DNA of 64,000 bases from Epiperipatus broadwayi (Eukaryota > Onychophora > Udeonychophora > Euonychophora > Peripatidae), in the NCBI GenBank assembly GCA_028023455.1, contig JAQFVV010012547.1, forward strand, positions 126,001-190,000, given 5' to 3'. The number at the start of each line of letters is the position of its first letter. The stretch's first letter is position 1. The notes under the pieces were generated by a model, which ran no database searches, was not told the origin of the DNA, and saw nothing but the letters and a program-made list of their open reading frames with translations. Below, piece by piece: positions 24,102 through 35,569 of the stretch. Position numbers and translations under genes: made by a program.

Positions 24102-25522
24102 ATGTGATGTGATGTATTGTGGCTTCTCCTTCAATGAAGTCAAGAATATCTCAGCAATTATGCCCAGATAAACCTGTTAGCCACTTTATTTTTCATTCCC
24201 CACTCTAAATTTTCCCATATTCTGCTCCATCCTATTTCCACAATATAATCTTTGTCAACTCTAAAACCTTTATATCTAAATCCCCTTTATCTTTTCCCAA
24301 ACCCAGCATAAATACCAATAATTCACTCTCTGTATAATCACTTTTTTTATATTTATTCTTTCATAACTTCATTATATGTACTCTTTCTGTTTTCAAGCAT
24401 TTACATTCAATTAACAAATGCCTAATATTTTCTATTCCTTCTTTACATAATTTACAAAATAAATCACCCATTTTTTTCCATTTACATGTATATTCTCTTG
24501 TAGCTAAAGAGCCTGTTCTAGCCTTAAATAATAAACTACTTTCCTTACTATTATATATTAACTCACTCCTAGTATTCTGTTTATTTCTATATATATTTAA
24601 ACTCTTTACTCTCCATACTAATTCTCCATCTCTCTAACTCCCTATTCTTTATTAATAAATCTATTCTTTTATCCCATTCCTTACAACTACAACACTCAAC
24701 AATCCTCTTAACACAATCATCCCATCTTTTGTACAAATATATTGATATAAATTCTTTATCCAAATCTTTTGCATACCGCATTACCTTTCTCACCCATCTT
24801 GTTACCTGCCCTTTACTCATAACCCAATTAAATACTATTTTAGCTATTCTTTTATTATCCATAAACTGCAATCTACCAAACATTTTTATTTTACTTTTTG
24901 CATCTCTCATATGAAAACTTGACCATCCCATTTCTCATTGAATTGCCTCTCTTGCTGTCCATACATCTGCATCCAATGCATGTTTTCCTACTTCCCTTTG
25001 AACTTTTTCTAAGTAATTTAATACCTCTTTACTAACATACAATGCATCATTACCATATGTTAACCCTGCTACTGCAACTCCTTCCCATATAATTCTAACT
25101 ACATCATATTTATTATATGAAAACACTCTTAATTTCTTTATCAATCCCTTTCTTTTCTTTGCTTCATTTATCAATTTTTTCTCCCATTCATCCAAATAAT
25201 TTTTCTGATTACTTAAAATAATTCCCAAATAACTATATCTATTCACCACACTTAACTTAATATCTCCCAATAAAAATTCTACATCTTCTCTTTCCCAGTA
25301 TTAAACATCATTATATTTGATTTTTCTTCACTTAATTTAATCCCCATCTCTTTACCCACCATTGCACATGTCCTCAGCATAACTTCCATATCTTCTTTCT
25401 GCACACAAAAATATATCACCCACAAAAAAAAGACATGACAAAATATATACTCTCTTACTACCTATTAACGGTATCTCTATCCCTCTTCCTAATCTTTCTA
25501 TTGCTCTTTCCATTTCCCTCAA
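24102..25522 (-). pseudogene. LINE ORF2 3' part (RT palm to CCHC), copy 3
   Basis: The longest LINE copy, read right to left. Near 25425-25400 it has CLFFVGDIFLCAE, equivalent to the RT catalytic F/Y-x-D-D box with the first aspartate replaced by glycine. Then come a frameshifted stretch, KMGIK-like sequence, the conserved SYLGIILSNQ block (about 25230), GLTYGNDALYVSKEVLNYLE (about 25060), then a single in-frame TGA at 24932-24934 and EMGWSSFHMRDAKSKIKMFG. The end carries the same C-x2-C...H-x4-C tail as copy 1. Such arrangements are typical of CR1/Jockey-group ORF2. The 24587-25270 frames differ only by the TGA. Everything upstream of the palm is missing, replaced by a MITE at 25523. Confidence 0.8.
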
Positions 25523-25740
25523 CAAAACTCTCCATACAATAGTGCCACCCTTTGTCAACCAGAGTAATAATTGGATGCCAGAAGGCTCCTCACTGACGAA
25601 GGCCACAAGCCAGAAATTAGTCTGGAGATATTGGATGAGTAGGCACTAGATGGGGATTTTATGCACAAGCCTTCTGGCATCCATTTATTACTCTGGTTGG
25701 CACAGGGTGGCACTACTGTATGGAGAGTTTGACCTGTTTA
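25523..25740. mobile_element. MITE, CTCCATACAGTAGTGCC family, 218 bp
   Basis: Left end CAAAACTCTCCATACAATAG, right end CTACTGTATGGAGAGTTTGA. Inner arms GGATGCCAGAAGGCT and AGCCTTCTGGCATCC form a second inverted repeat, enclosing CTCACTGACGAAGGCCACAA and GATATTGGATGAGTAGGCAC, sequences that reappear in the array at 61.1-62.1 kb. It lies exactly at the 5' truncation point of the LINE, so the open frame 25352-25606 is a MITE/LINE chimera and not a gene. Confidence 0.78.
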
Positions 25741-26382
25741 AAGTAAAAACATATATTTTTTAAAAAAATATGGATAAATTCTCAGTTTAGTAAATAAATG
25801 TCTCTCAACATGTAGTTAAATAGAAATTAAATAGATTCTAATATTTCCTGGTGAAATTTAATAAATATTTTTTTAAAACTATGCAATAATTGAGAAAATA
25901 ATGATTAATATTAAAATTAAAACTGTAAATATAAATTGTTTTAAATAATTTTATCAAAGAGATCTTATAAGAAATAGAAACATTGTTTTCAATTTTGAGA
26001 CAGAAACATGCTATAAAAAATAATCATTAAAAAAAAACTGTGTTGAAAGATATTTTAGTAAATATAATTAATACTCTAAAATGAAATTAAGATACTGGCA
26101 GAACTTTATTAACACAAAATTATCTACTACAAAGTACTGCTTTAGGCTAGAGAAAGAAATGCAGAAACAAAGCAAATTTAATATGATTAATATGAAGTCT
26201 TTTAACCTGAAATATTGTTTAAAACTAAGTCTTTTGTCTCTTACAAAATCTATCTTGTTAACATGAACTGAGCCTATGTCTAAACTGACCTTTGTTAAAT
26301 TTTCTTTTGAGTGACTAATAATAAAATATTATAAAAATGAAATATATGATATTTCTTAAAGAAAAAGAAAAAAAGAAGTCAA

Positions 26383-26453
26383 GTGTTGGTGGCCGAGTGG
26401 TCAGCACAGCTGCCTTACAAGTAGTTGTCGCAGGTTCGCTTCTCGGCCGATGC
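26383..26453 (+). tRNA. tRNA-Val(UAC)-like sequence, probably pseudogene or SINE head
   Basis: 71 bases with a tRNA-like layout. Acceptor GTGTTGG pairs with CCGATGC (four Watson-Crick and three G-U pairs). An A-box-like TGGCCGAGTGG follows. The anticodon stem GCTGC/GTAGT closes a seven-base loop CTTACAA with UAC at its centre. A B-box-like GGTTCGCTTCT ends it. The D stem and T stem do not pair well, and there is no T-run terminator immediately downstream, though A/T runs follow. Promoter boxes with poor stems favour a tRNA-derived SINE head or pseudogene over a working tRNA. Confidence 0.45.
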
Positions 26454-27105
26454 TTTGACATATAAAAAAAAGAAAACAGTTTTTTTTAAAAAAATTGCTT
26501 TAATATTAGCAGTTACCTGCAATACATTGTCAGTTATCTTAAAAAATTAAAGCAAAGTAGATATAAATCTATGGGCAGTTAGGATATAAAAGAAAATGAC
26601 AAAATTGGTGTTGCTTTAAAATTCTTTCAAAATTAGTGAGAATAGCAAACTCACAGAGCAAAAGCAGTGCCAAAAAACCTGCTATTTTTTTAATAAGTCT
26701 TTGAAAACTATGCCACCATTTTATACATTGTTAATAAGAGTAAATATGAAGGAATGTAATGAAGCAGAAAAAATAATTATTAACTTAAAAAAATTTAAGA
26801 AAAAAAAGATTTTTAACACTTTAAAAATGCTTATTTTTACATAGGTTCACAAATTCTATAAATTTTGAAAAGTAAATGTTAAAATGACATTTTTATAGAA
26901 GCTTTATCACTTTCCTCTTAAAATTTAGAAAAAATTAATATACAGTATGACTTATCTGAGATAATTCTTCATTATTAAATCTACAAAAAAATACTTGCCA
27001 GTGTTTTCCATTTTTATTAGCTGCCTCATTTTATCCTTCCATGCAGGTATTTGCTGGAAATGTATTTCTTTCTAATGAAAAAAAAAGAAAATTTAACAAT
27101 AAATA

Positions 27106-27168
27106 TTGTATATCAGATATCATGCATTGTATATCAGATATTATGCTTCTTATATCAGATATTATACT
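27106..27168 (+). repeat. Three 21-bp tandem units
   Basis: TTGTATATCAGATATCATGC, TTGTATATCAGATATTATGC and TCTTATATCAGATATTATAC follow one another with 21-base spacing. Simple local duplication. Confidence 0.75.
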
Positions 27169-28460
27169 AAGAGAGCTGTAATTTTTCAAAAAATGAACTT
27201 AATTGCAAAAAAATTAATATAAAATACATATAAAAGAATAAAGAGAAAAAGTGATAGGATGAAAGTCTAAAAAGTTTTTTTAGATTCCAAGTATATCACA
27301 TTTCTACACATGATAAATAAATAAGAATACAACATTTTTTTTCTAATTTAGTGCAATATAAAATATTAATGAATAGTGACAATACTGGTGCTTCTTATTA
27401 TTTGTCTTGTATTTTATTTGCTTTTGTGGAAATTCCTAATAGCTTTACTGTATAGATGGATTTATGCTAGGAAAATTATGATCAATTGGTATAAATATGA
27501 ATATAAGCATAATTCACAAAAAATTATAATATTTGTATAAAAGAGTAGAAAAAATATCTATACAGTGCAAAAAATAAAATATAATTGCTTATGTATAGAT
27601 GACAAAGTTACATGATTCAGATACATACACAACAGACATTTGTAGCAACAGATATGACAATGAAATAAATTTGATTTTTCATTATAATCATTACTTACAA
27701 AAAAAAATATAATATTTTTATAAACAAGTAGAAAATAACTAGATTGAAAAAATATGATAAAATTACTTATATAAGGCAGAAAACACAGACTTACTTATAT
27801 ATGTATGAAACATAAAACAAACTTATTTTAGAGCATAAAACAAATCATTATTATACAGTATTATAAATTATTTATATAAAAAAATTATGAAAAATATAAT
27901 ATAATTACAGTTTATAGAAAATATTACCATTGACATTTTTTAAAAATTATTAAAGTTTTAGTTTCTAAGTCCTCTGACTTACATTTATATGCATCCAGAT
28001 TTATAACTGTTCTATTGGGAATAGTAAATGACCAATCATTCTTTTCTGTGACATTTAAAAAATGGAAGGAAAAAAAAAACTCCTTTTACTTAAACTTCAC
28101 AAAAAAAGTCAATTTTTATTATACAGAAAAAAAAAATTTATTATCAGAAAGAAGACAAAATGCTGAAAACAATGATTTATTTTTCTTGTGTGAATTCCTT
28201 AGCAATCACACGCTATAATAATTTAAAGTCTATGATTGGTCAAAATTAAAAAAAAAAAAAAAAGGGGGATTTCAGGAGTGCTAAGATTTCAAATTTAAAA
28301 TGGATTTTAGACAAAAAAATTTCATTATATAAAAAAAAAATTGACTGTTACAGTGAACATTATTAGTTTCAAAGTGATAAAAAGCTTTTTTTTTAAAATG
28401 TTTTCAATAAAAAGAGCAGTGAGAGATACTAGATTTTTTTTTTAAAATCATAAAAATGGT

Positions 28461-28770
28461 TTGGTACTCATATATTAGATCTGCTGCTCATGTTTGTGAT
28501 GATAGAATGCCATAGCTTTCTCCAATGGGCAGGGGTGGTAGTGTTTGCGATGACAAAATGCCATGTTAAAAAGTCGCAACTACCTGTTTTTATTTAGTAT
28601 TGTAAAGTGTTTATTATTTTTGTGTACAAATTCATACTTTTCGTATTGTTTAAAATTTAATTTTTTGACATGGCATTATGTTGTCACAATGCCCCCCCTC
28701 CCAACTGGAAAAAGGTTCGGCATTCTGGCATTGTGAACATCTGACAGCAGGTCTAATACATAAGTACCAA
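28461..28770. mobile_element. MITE with ~100-bp inverted arms, 310 bp
   Basis: TTGGTACTCATATATTAGAT, CTGCTG and GTGATGATAGAATGCCATA at the left match, inverted, TATTCTGGCATTGTGAAC-type sequence, CAGCAGGTCTAATACATAAG and TACCAA at the right. The arms extend through AATGCCATGT / ACATGGCATT. The ends share the AGAYCTGC..GCAGGTCT theme with the TA-flanked MITE at 21540-21748, suggesting related elements. Confidence 0.75.
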
Positions 28771-29355
28771 ATGTATAACAGTAAATTGTTTATTTTTTAA
28801 AAATTTCATTTTTTATTTAAAATTTTTTATATAGCTTTATATTTTTACATATTATTTTGTTTAAAAAAATTTTAATGTCTCTCTTATATATTAAGTTATA
28901 CTTGCTGGGCATGAGTCATATTTCTGTATATGACTCTGCTTTTGGTTAATAGGATATTTGGCCAACGTGAGAAATGATTTTTACCATTTCATAATAATGA
29001 TGTTGCTTTTAATGTATCTTCATTCTCTGTATCACTTGTTTATCAAATAAATTTCTGAAATTAAAACTTGTAGCTTTTATTTAAAAAATAAATAAATAAC
29101 TTTTTATTGATCTATTTTAATTAAATGAATTCTTATTTTTTATTTTGTATAATCTAGCCTCATTTATAACAATTATTATTTTTTTAATATCTATGAACAT
29201 AAAATCACAATAATTAAAGTACTGCTTAAAACAGTCACCAATAATATATTTACTTTTTTTTATGTTGTAAAATCTATTGATCTTTTGTTTTAAATAAAAT
29301 ATACAAATGCTTTTATTAGTATTGTTTTTAGATTTTTCTTTTTTTTTATCTTTAG

Positions 29356-29651
29356 GAAGCATTAAACAAATTGAATCCGATTAATACTTTATCTGGAATT
29401 TTGAATAAGAACCATGATTACATTTTAGAACCCGTGAGTGCAGAAGGTCGTTTACGAAGGAATTGTACTTCACTGCCTTTACGATCTCGAAATAAACCTC
29501 GTATTGTCTGTGATCTTACTTTAGATAAAATACCTTTAATATTAAATGAAAATCAGTATCATGCATGCATGGCATGGATGAAAGAATTGGAGAGAACATC
29601 AAGAGCACAGAAATATCGTAAATGGAGACCTCTTTGTAAAGTTCATGAAAG
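29356..29651 (+). CDS. VPS13D: VPS13D-like exon C (98 codons + 2 nt)
   Basis: The largest exon here, entering in phase 0 after TTTAG and leaving two bases into a codon (AG|GT at 29651/29652, completed by T of exon D to AGT). Key runs: DYILEPVSAEGRLRRNCTS, LPLRSRNKPRIVCDLTLDKI, PLILNENQYHACMAWMKELE, and RAQKYRKWRPLCKVHE. LEPV..A.L.RNC...PLRSR..PRI.CD, IPL.L...QY and KYRKWRP are the conserved order in VPS13 N-termini. The RNC..LPLRSR..PRI version, as I remember it, is specific to VPS13D. It holds the QY helix-strand unit typical of the extended chorein domain. The open frame runs on 18 bases into the intron by chance. Confidence 0.93.
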
Positions 29652-29668
29652 GTATGATTTCATTATAT

Positions 29669-31285
29669 TGTAATGGTATATAATATGCCGTTACATTATT
29701 TTAAATTAAAATAAAAAGATTATAAATAAAAATTGATTTATTAAAAAGAAAAAAAAACTTAACATAAAAACTGAATATTAAAAGTTGTTTAACGTATGGA
29801 ATGAAAACTTTAAAAGTATTTTCTTTTTAAAATAGAAAAAAAAAGATATTTGAACGTACTTTTTTATAAAAAAAGATAAAAGATCTAAATATAAAATATT
29901 TTAGAAGAAAGTAAAATAGAAACAGGTATTAAGTAATTCCTGAAATCTCAAAATGGAAATGATTGTGTTATTAATTATCGAAAAGCAAACTAGCCCTTGG
30001 GGATCTTATATAATTAAAAAGTCAGATGAAAGATATAGATAAAAATTAAAGATTGTTTCCTATTCTGAAGCAGAATGTCCAATAGAAGCAGAAAACCAAC
30101 GCTCGGACCCTAATGAAAATGATTGATTGTTCAGTGAATCTGAACGATGTGTATAAAAAGAAAAATATCCAAATTAAGAACAGTTCCAGCTTGATTTTGT
30201 TAGAAAGGCGATAAGACGCACTTGTCGCCCTCTCTCACTTACTTCCAACGAAATGACTGTTGAATTATGAATGGTACTGTTGCAGACCTGAATAAAATAA
30301 TACCAAGATTGAACCAGCTAAGGCCACCTTCAGATAGACCGGTCTTCAAATAAAGACTTCATGGGAATTGACACCAGGAACCGGGTCTCTTCTGTAAGAG
30401 ATATAACTGAAAAATTAAAAAAAATAATAATTAAGAACTTTCAAGATTTGACAAGCTAAACCTAAATCTTTTAAAATGAACTTTAATCTGACTTTTCAAA
30501 AATCAATTAATAATGTTTAATTTTTATACTTTTGAGTTTGCTGACTTAATCATTTCCATTTTTTTTATATTTATTGATTAAATTGTTTAAATGCATCAAT
30601 TTAAGTTGGGTATAGATGACTGCATAGATTCGTTAACGATTAATTATGTTTTTTATTTTCATATCTGATTAGAATATATAGATATTCGATAAATATGATA
30701 CCTCACGGTGAGTATCTAAAAATGTATTTATCGAGTGTCTTTTAAGTTATTGATGTCAATGCGGCATCTTATGATGAATGCCATTGGGTTTCTTGTAAAT
30801 TTCCCTCTGCAATTACATCAATGACTGTATATTTTGATCGTTTATGTTTATTTTGAAATGTTTTTGGCTGAGTAATCTATGTAGCCTATCTATACTCAAC
30901 ATTCTAAAGTAAAATTTATTAAAATGTCCATCTGTGCAAATAGTTTAAAATAATAATTTAAATTTAAAAATTAATATTAAAATCTAAAGAAATTTTATTC
31001 CTCAATTTTATTTATATGTGCGTTAATAAATGTTTTGTGTGTTAATTACTGGTAGTGGTATATTTTTTTTTATATTGAAAAATATTTTAAGAATTTATAT
31101 TTTATAAATCTCTTCGTCTCACTGAGCTAGTGACTAGGGCTGACGGTCGGAATAAAATATTAAGTAAATTTTGAATCTTAACTTACGTATCTGCCTACTA
31201 TATAAATTTTCCAGGTTCAAATGGACTAGTGGCGCCCTGTAGTGCAGATACGGTAAGACTTCCACTTCTTCTCCAACTGTTATAA
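29669..31285 (+). mobile_element. Putative solo LTR, family of the 48.6-53.5 kb element
   Basis: In reverse complement this segment follows the two 1.9 kb direct repeats at 48.6-53.5 kb. Shared landmarks are TTCAAATG then GTAGTGCAGATA near the 31.2 kb end, CTGCCTACTATATAAATTTT, TAATTACTGG, CGATTAATTATG/TTCGTTAACG-type sequence near 30640, GGGCTAGTTTGCTTT (inverted, near 29990) and the TGTAAYGG...CCGTTACA palindrome at the start. It begins TGTAATGG and ends near CTGTTATAA. TATAT lies on each side (29664-29668, 31286-31290), a possible 5-bp target duplication, though weak in such AT-rich DNA. Confidence 0.6.
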
Positions 31286-31529
31286 TATATTTATCAATAT
31301 GTTATGAATATGTATGTATAGCATACCTATGATTTAGAATTTCATTCTAAGTTGTGTAAAATTTAAAAATTTTTTCTGTTTTCAAGCAGACTTTTATTAA
31401 TTTTTCTCGAACTAGCTATCCAATTATTGGTCAATAAATAGATTTCTTGCTATTTTTAATAGATATTTATTTATCTAAAATTAAAAAAGAAAAATTCTAA
31501 AATTTTTATTGTCCAACATTTGACTTAGT

Positions 31530-32054
31530 TGTATTTTATTCCACTGCAATGGGTTAAGTGGTGTGAAAAAAAAACAACAATTCCATAATTGGATGGGTAA
31601 TAAATTTATATAATACACAGTTATAATGAATAATGATGCCCAAAAGATATATATATAACAATTGAACGTTACTGAACAGTTTCTTATTGTTCCTTATTGT
31701 TAATGTCTCAGTGAGTTTTGCTTTCCCTTTTGATTCATAAAGTGGCAGTAACAAAAATGTTAACAATATTTATTATTTACAACATATACAGTTAGTAATA
31801 TATAAATATAAGACAAATTATAATGTTATCTAAGTTCTCTTCCAAAAGAACAAGATTAATCCTGCCACATATACAACTATTTTTATTACTCTGAGAGAAT
31901 CCATGTACATCCAATTTTTTCATCCAATTTTTACGAGCACTTGTGAATAACTGGTTTTTCTTCTTTTGTTCTGTGTAGTACTTTTTAATATGGGGTGAGC
32001 AGAATCAACCAATAGTTTTCCGATTGTCAGTTGATTGCTCTCTTAATTATCACA
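31530..32054 (-). repeat. 3' LTR of gypsy element
   Basis: On + begins TGTATTTTATTCC and ends TAATTATCACA. Shares with its partner GGGTAATAAATTTATATAAT, GTTATAATGAATAATGAT, TGAACGTTACTGAACAGTT, CCCTTTTGATTCA and TTCTTTTGTTCTGTGTAGTA. Confidence 0.9.
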
Positions 32055-32479
32055 TGTCTCCCCATTACACAGGACTAGAGGACTAGAAGTTGCATTATGA
32101 TGAGGATTTTATTACATTTATATAGTTCCTAAATTTTTTAACAAATATAACTTTAAGAATTTTGGTGGATTTCTCTTTTTTTAGGGCCTTGACAATGGTT
32201 CTTTACAATGTTCTTCATCTGTCGGGTTATTTTCTTTTCCGTTTGCTTTGACTGCTACATTCCCTTTTTGTGATATGTTGTTTTCTTCTATTGCGTGTCT
32301 CTATTGAGTTTCTGGCTTGCTCTGTCTCTTTCTCTAATTTAATTTGTTTATTTCGCTACAGCTACTTCCACTGGAACTTATGTTTTCCAGCTTCCAGAAC
32401 TGCAGTGGCATGTGTGCTTAATATGTCATTTTTACACTACCTTGTCATCAGTTTTTACAGCTATTATGAATTTGAAAGT

Positions 32480-33843
32480 TAGTTTGGTGACTTCTCCCTT
32501 GATCCATGATTTATGTAGGTTATCTCTGACCTATACTTTACCTCCCATGTTAAATGTTGCGTGTTCTGCCTCTACATTTCTGTGCGTATATAATTTTTTT
32601 CTTAGCTTCCATTTAATTAATAATTTAGCTGGGGACATTCCACTTGCTACTATTGGGGTAGAGTGCTGGTGTAATAATATCTGGTGAAGTGTTTGTTGCA
32701 TTTTTATATGATTTTCTTTTTTTAGCACCAATTTAAGTTGATTTACTGCATTTTCTGCTAACTTGTTACTTTCCGGATGATGAGAGGTAAGTGCATGTAT
32801 TTAAAGCCCCTGGCTTTTAAATATTCTTTAAACCTTTCAGATTTAAACCCAGAGCCATTGTCTTAGCTTATTAATAATCTTTGTCACTTCTACCCAGTGA
32901 GAATAAGCATTTGATTGACATACAGTACAGTTTTTTGTAAATGTTTCGATGTCTTCATTTTTTTTGGGCAATCAGATATAGCTTCTGAGTACTCCTGGGT
33001 ATCTGTTATGCAACATCTTGAATACCTGATAATGGCCTTTACATCTTTTGCAAACAGATATGCTTAACTGAGCATTCCAAAAGGATAGTAGCAAATTTTG
33101 AGGTCGTTAACTGGCCAGCCTTTACTGATCCATTTTTTCAGTAATTGGTATCCTGGATTCTCATAAGTCCATTGTCTGTATAATTGATATCCATGTTTAT
33201 CTTCTCTATTTCAGTTATGTCTAGCATTCGTGAGGGTGCATCTGCATGTTAGATTAAACTACCCTTTTTTTAATTTAATTCATAGTCATAAACCGGTAAT
33301 AATGTTATCCAATTTAGCATATGTGGGCTTAGATGATCTGAGATCGGTTGTCACTGTGAAATTTCTCAATATATATATATACTGATGGAATTTTCTATAT
33401 TCCAAAGACTAGGTCCAGGGTTTCTTTGTCGAGCTGACTATAATTTCTTTCTGTATTTGTCAGCATTCGTGATGCATGTACTATTGGTCTCTCATCATTG
33501 TATGTGGAGTGGGCTAACACCGCTTCCACTCCATAGTCTGGCGCATTAATATTATCTCTAAATTGCTATTGTAGTGTATTAGGTTGCTGATTCCCATTTT
33601 TGATTTTTCTTTATTAGGTTGTATAGGGGTTGGGCCACATGTGTTTTCCCTTTAAGAAAACTTCAAAGTAATCTCAGAAATGCCTGAAGCTCTTTAAGGT
33701 TTTTTAGTCTGAGTGTGTTTTTAACTGCTCTGAGTTTGTCTGGTGCCAGGGCTTTTTCATCATGTGATAAGATATGCCCCAGGAATTTTAATTTTCTGAT
33801 AGTCAAAATAAATTTTTTGGTGTTCAGAATAGTTCTGAAATTT
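32480..33843 (-). pseudogene. RNase H and integrase remnants of gypsy pol
   Basis: Minus strand. Near 33540-33400 the reading EAVLAHSTYNDERPIVHAS followed by ERNYSQLDKETLDLVFG is the RNase H segment that follows the RT thumb in Ty3/gypsy. At 32731-32531 the frame contains LLHQHSTPIVASGMSPAKLL and KWKLRKKL, the integrase segment just after the catalytic core (TPH...T..SPAELL..R.LR). Numerous stops and shifts separate them. I did not verify the catalytic D,D,E set or the HHCC finger. Confidence 0.75.
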
Positions 33844-34263
33844 TTAAAGTTTTTTGTACACTTGATTAACTCTATTTCTGAGGATGTTTTCTGAGTTAGC
33901 TGTAATTAATATATCATCAAAATAAGGGATTACCCCTTGTAATCCATTAAACAATTTATCCACTTTTGCCTGAAATATGTTTGGTGAGACACTGATTCCA
34001 AATAGCAGACAGTTATAGTTAAATAATCCTAAATGAGTTGTAATTGTTAATAGCTTTAAAGTTTTTTTGCATTCTGGTATTTGGTAAAAAGCTGCATGAA
34101 GATCAAGTTTAGCAAAGTAAGATGATTTTTGTAATAGCACTAAGCTTTCTTTTGCATTGAGGACCAGATAGGCACTTTTATCCAGATTTTTGTTCATTGT
34201 CATTCTATAGTCTCTGCAAATTTTTCTTCTGGTTTGTTTATTATGATGATGGGGATAGCTCAT
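33844..34263 (-). pseudogene. Reverse transcriptase core of gypsy element
   Basis: A 139-codon open frame covering the RT fingers and palm. It carries YFAKLDLHAAFYQIP (motif A with its catalytic aspartate), LTITTHLGLFNYNCLLFGIS and SVSPNIFQAKVD (motif B region), and VIPYFDDILITA (motif C with both aspartates). The catalytic residues visible here are retained, so this piece decayed less than the rest of pol. It is cut off by stops on both sides and lacks connection to protease and RNase H in one frame, so it is not functional as a gene. Confidence 0.85.
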
Positions 34264-34488
34264 TCTGAATCTTCTGTTGGGCTTAAAATGCCTTTCTGCA
34301 TTAAATCATTAAGTGTCTCTTCTACTTTTGGGCATTGTGCAAACGATACCTTTCATGCCTTACAGATGAATGGAGCTGAATTGTCCTTGAGGTCTAATCA
34401 AACAGGTGTTATTTTTATTTCTGCCAGTTTTGGATTTCTTTTTCAATGTTAATTTTTTTTTATTACATTAATGGTAATCCCGAGAGAG

Positions 34489-34758
34489 TTAAACTAGTTC
34501 CACTCTACTAATAGGTTTATTTGTCTGGAAACTGTGTAAATGTAATATTTTTGTGCTTAAGTTTAATTTTACTTGCACATTTACGATTCCAAATATTTCC
34601 CCCATATTGCTGTTTACATCTTTAGCTTTTAAATTTGCTTTCTCAATTTTAGGACAATCATGTCCATTAGCAGTAATAACTTCCCAATCTCTGAGGGATA
34701 TTAATGTAATGCCTGACGCATTATTGATCTCCATTTTGAAATGTTTTCCTTCAAGCAA
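34489..34758 (-). pseudogene. Aspartic protease remnant of gypsy element
   Basis: Reading MLEGKHFKMEINNASGITLI then SLRDWEVI follows the retroviral-type aspartic protease pattern (x-x-M-E-x-D-T-G-A-S-x-x-x-L-I) but has N-N-A-S-G where D-T-G-A-S is expected, so the catalytic aspartate is absent. GEIFGIVNVQVKL matches the next protease strand. It sits directly upstream of the RT frame in element order. Confidence 0.72.
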
Positions 34759-34789
34759 TAGTGGAAGTTTAAATTCTGCTTCACTGCAT

Positions 34790-35560
34790 TTTAGATTTTA
34801 ATATTAATGTTACTTTTGTCATTCGGTTTTCGGCATACTCTTGCTAGATGATCTTTCAGTCCACAGTTTGTATAATTGTCCCGATTTCGTATACAGTTTC
34901 ATATGACCCAGCTTTATTGTCATTTATACTCTGTTGTTTTTTTTGTTTCATTTTTTTGTTCACTAGTTTTTTGAATTGTGTGATAATGGTTTTCATTACG
35001 GTTGATGTCCAAATATTCTTTAGACTGCTCGATCATTAATTCATGGGTGATACCTCTTTTAATGGCATCTTTATAATTTATGTCCATATCTGCCATTAAT
35101 TGTTTTTGAAGCTTAGTCTCTGACATATCTCACAGCAATTATTCTAGAAGGGCGTCTTCCAGAAAATATACATAGGTACAATTTTTTACCAAGTCTCTGA
35201 AGGCTATGTCATATTCTTCAAAAGTTCCACCTTTATTTGACACTGATTTCTAAGTGTAGCCTCACAAGATATGCTGCTATTTTTTCACTTAATTCATTGT
35301 TTGGAAAACTTTCAAGTTCTGATGGTTCACATAGATGATTTGCAATTTTTATCATTTTCATTCCTGAGAAACTTAGTAATGTGGTTAGTTTTACATCGTT
35401 TTCCTTAATGTTGTTTACTAAGAAAAATCTTTCAACACATTTTATTTATGGTGACCAATTGATAGAATTCTCAACATCAAATTGTCCGATTGACATTTGC
35501 AAGATGGTGGCCATTGCTAACAGTAATTATTATTCTAATCTTTTAAGTTGTATAGGTTCT
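34790..35560 (-). pseudogene. gag-region remnant of gypsy element
   Basis: The region between the primer-binding site and the protease. The frame 35126-34920 reads MSETKLQKQLMADMDINYKD then AIKRGITHELMIEQSKEYLD, which resembles the C-terminal part of a gag capsid (a helix-rich segment with ..AI..GI..E...E). Other pieces are in other frames. No intact zinc knuckle was found. Assignment rests mainly on position. Confidence 0.5.
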
Positions 35561-35569
35561 AGACTTTTT

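Larger units (their letters stand above)
21454..29355 (+). other. VPS13D intron B-C (7.9 kb)
   Basis: GTAAGA donor at 21454, TTTAG before 29356. It contains, in order, a TA-flanked MITE, an imperfect tandem repeat block, a zinc-finger fragment, two LINE 3' ends, a MITE, a tRNA-like sequence, a short tandem repeat and a long-armed MITE. Stretches 25741-26382, 26454-28460 and 28771-29355 are AT-rich with no recognisable gene. Confidence 0.8.

Noticed and set aside
25352-25606. 84-codon minus-strand frame as a gene
   Set aside because: Its N-terminal third is the MITE at 25523-25740 and the rest is LINE RT, so it is a chance chimera across an insertion junction.
32270-32687. Plus-strand serine/leucine/cysteine-rich frames as secreted proteins
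   Set aside because: They are antisense to the integrase end of the gypsy element and have no splice context.
34234-34801. Plus-strand frames 34234-34452 and 34553-34801
   Set aside because: They are antisense to the gypsy RT and protease remnants, which carry recognisable motifs on the minus strand.
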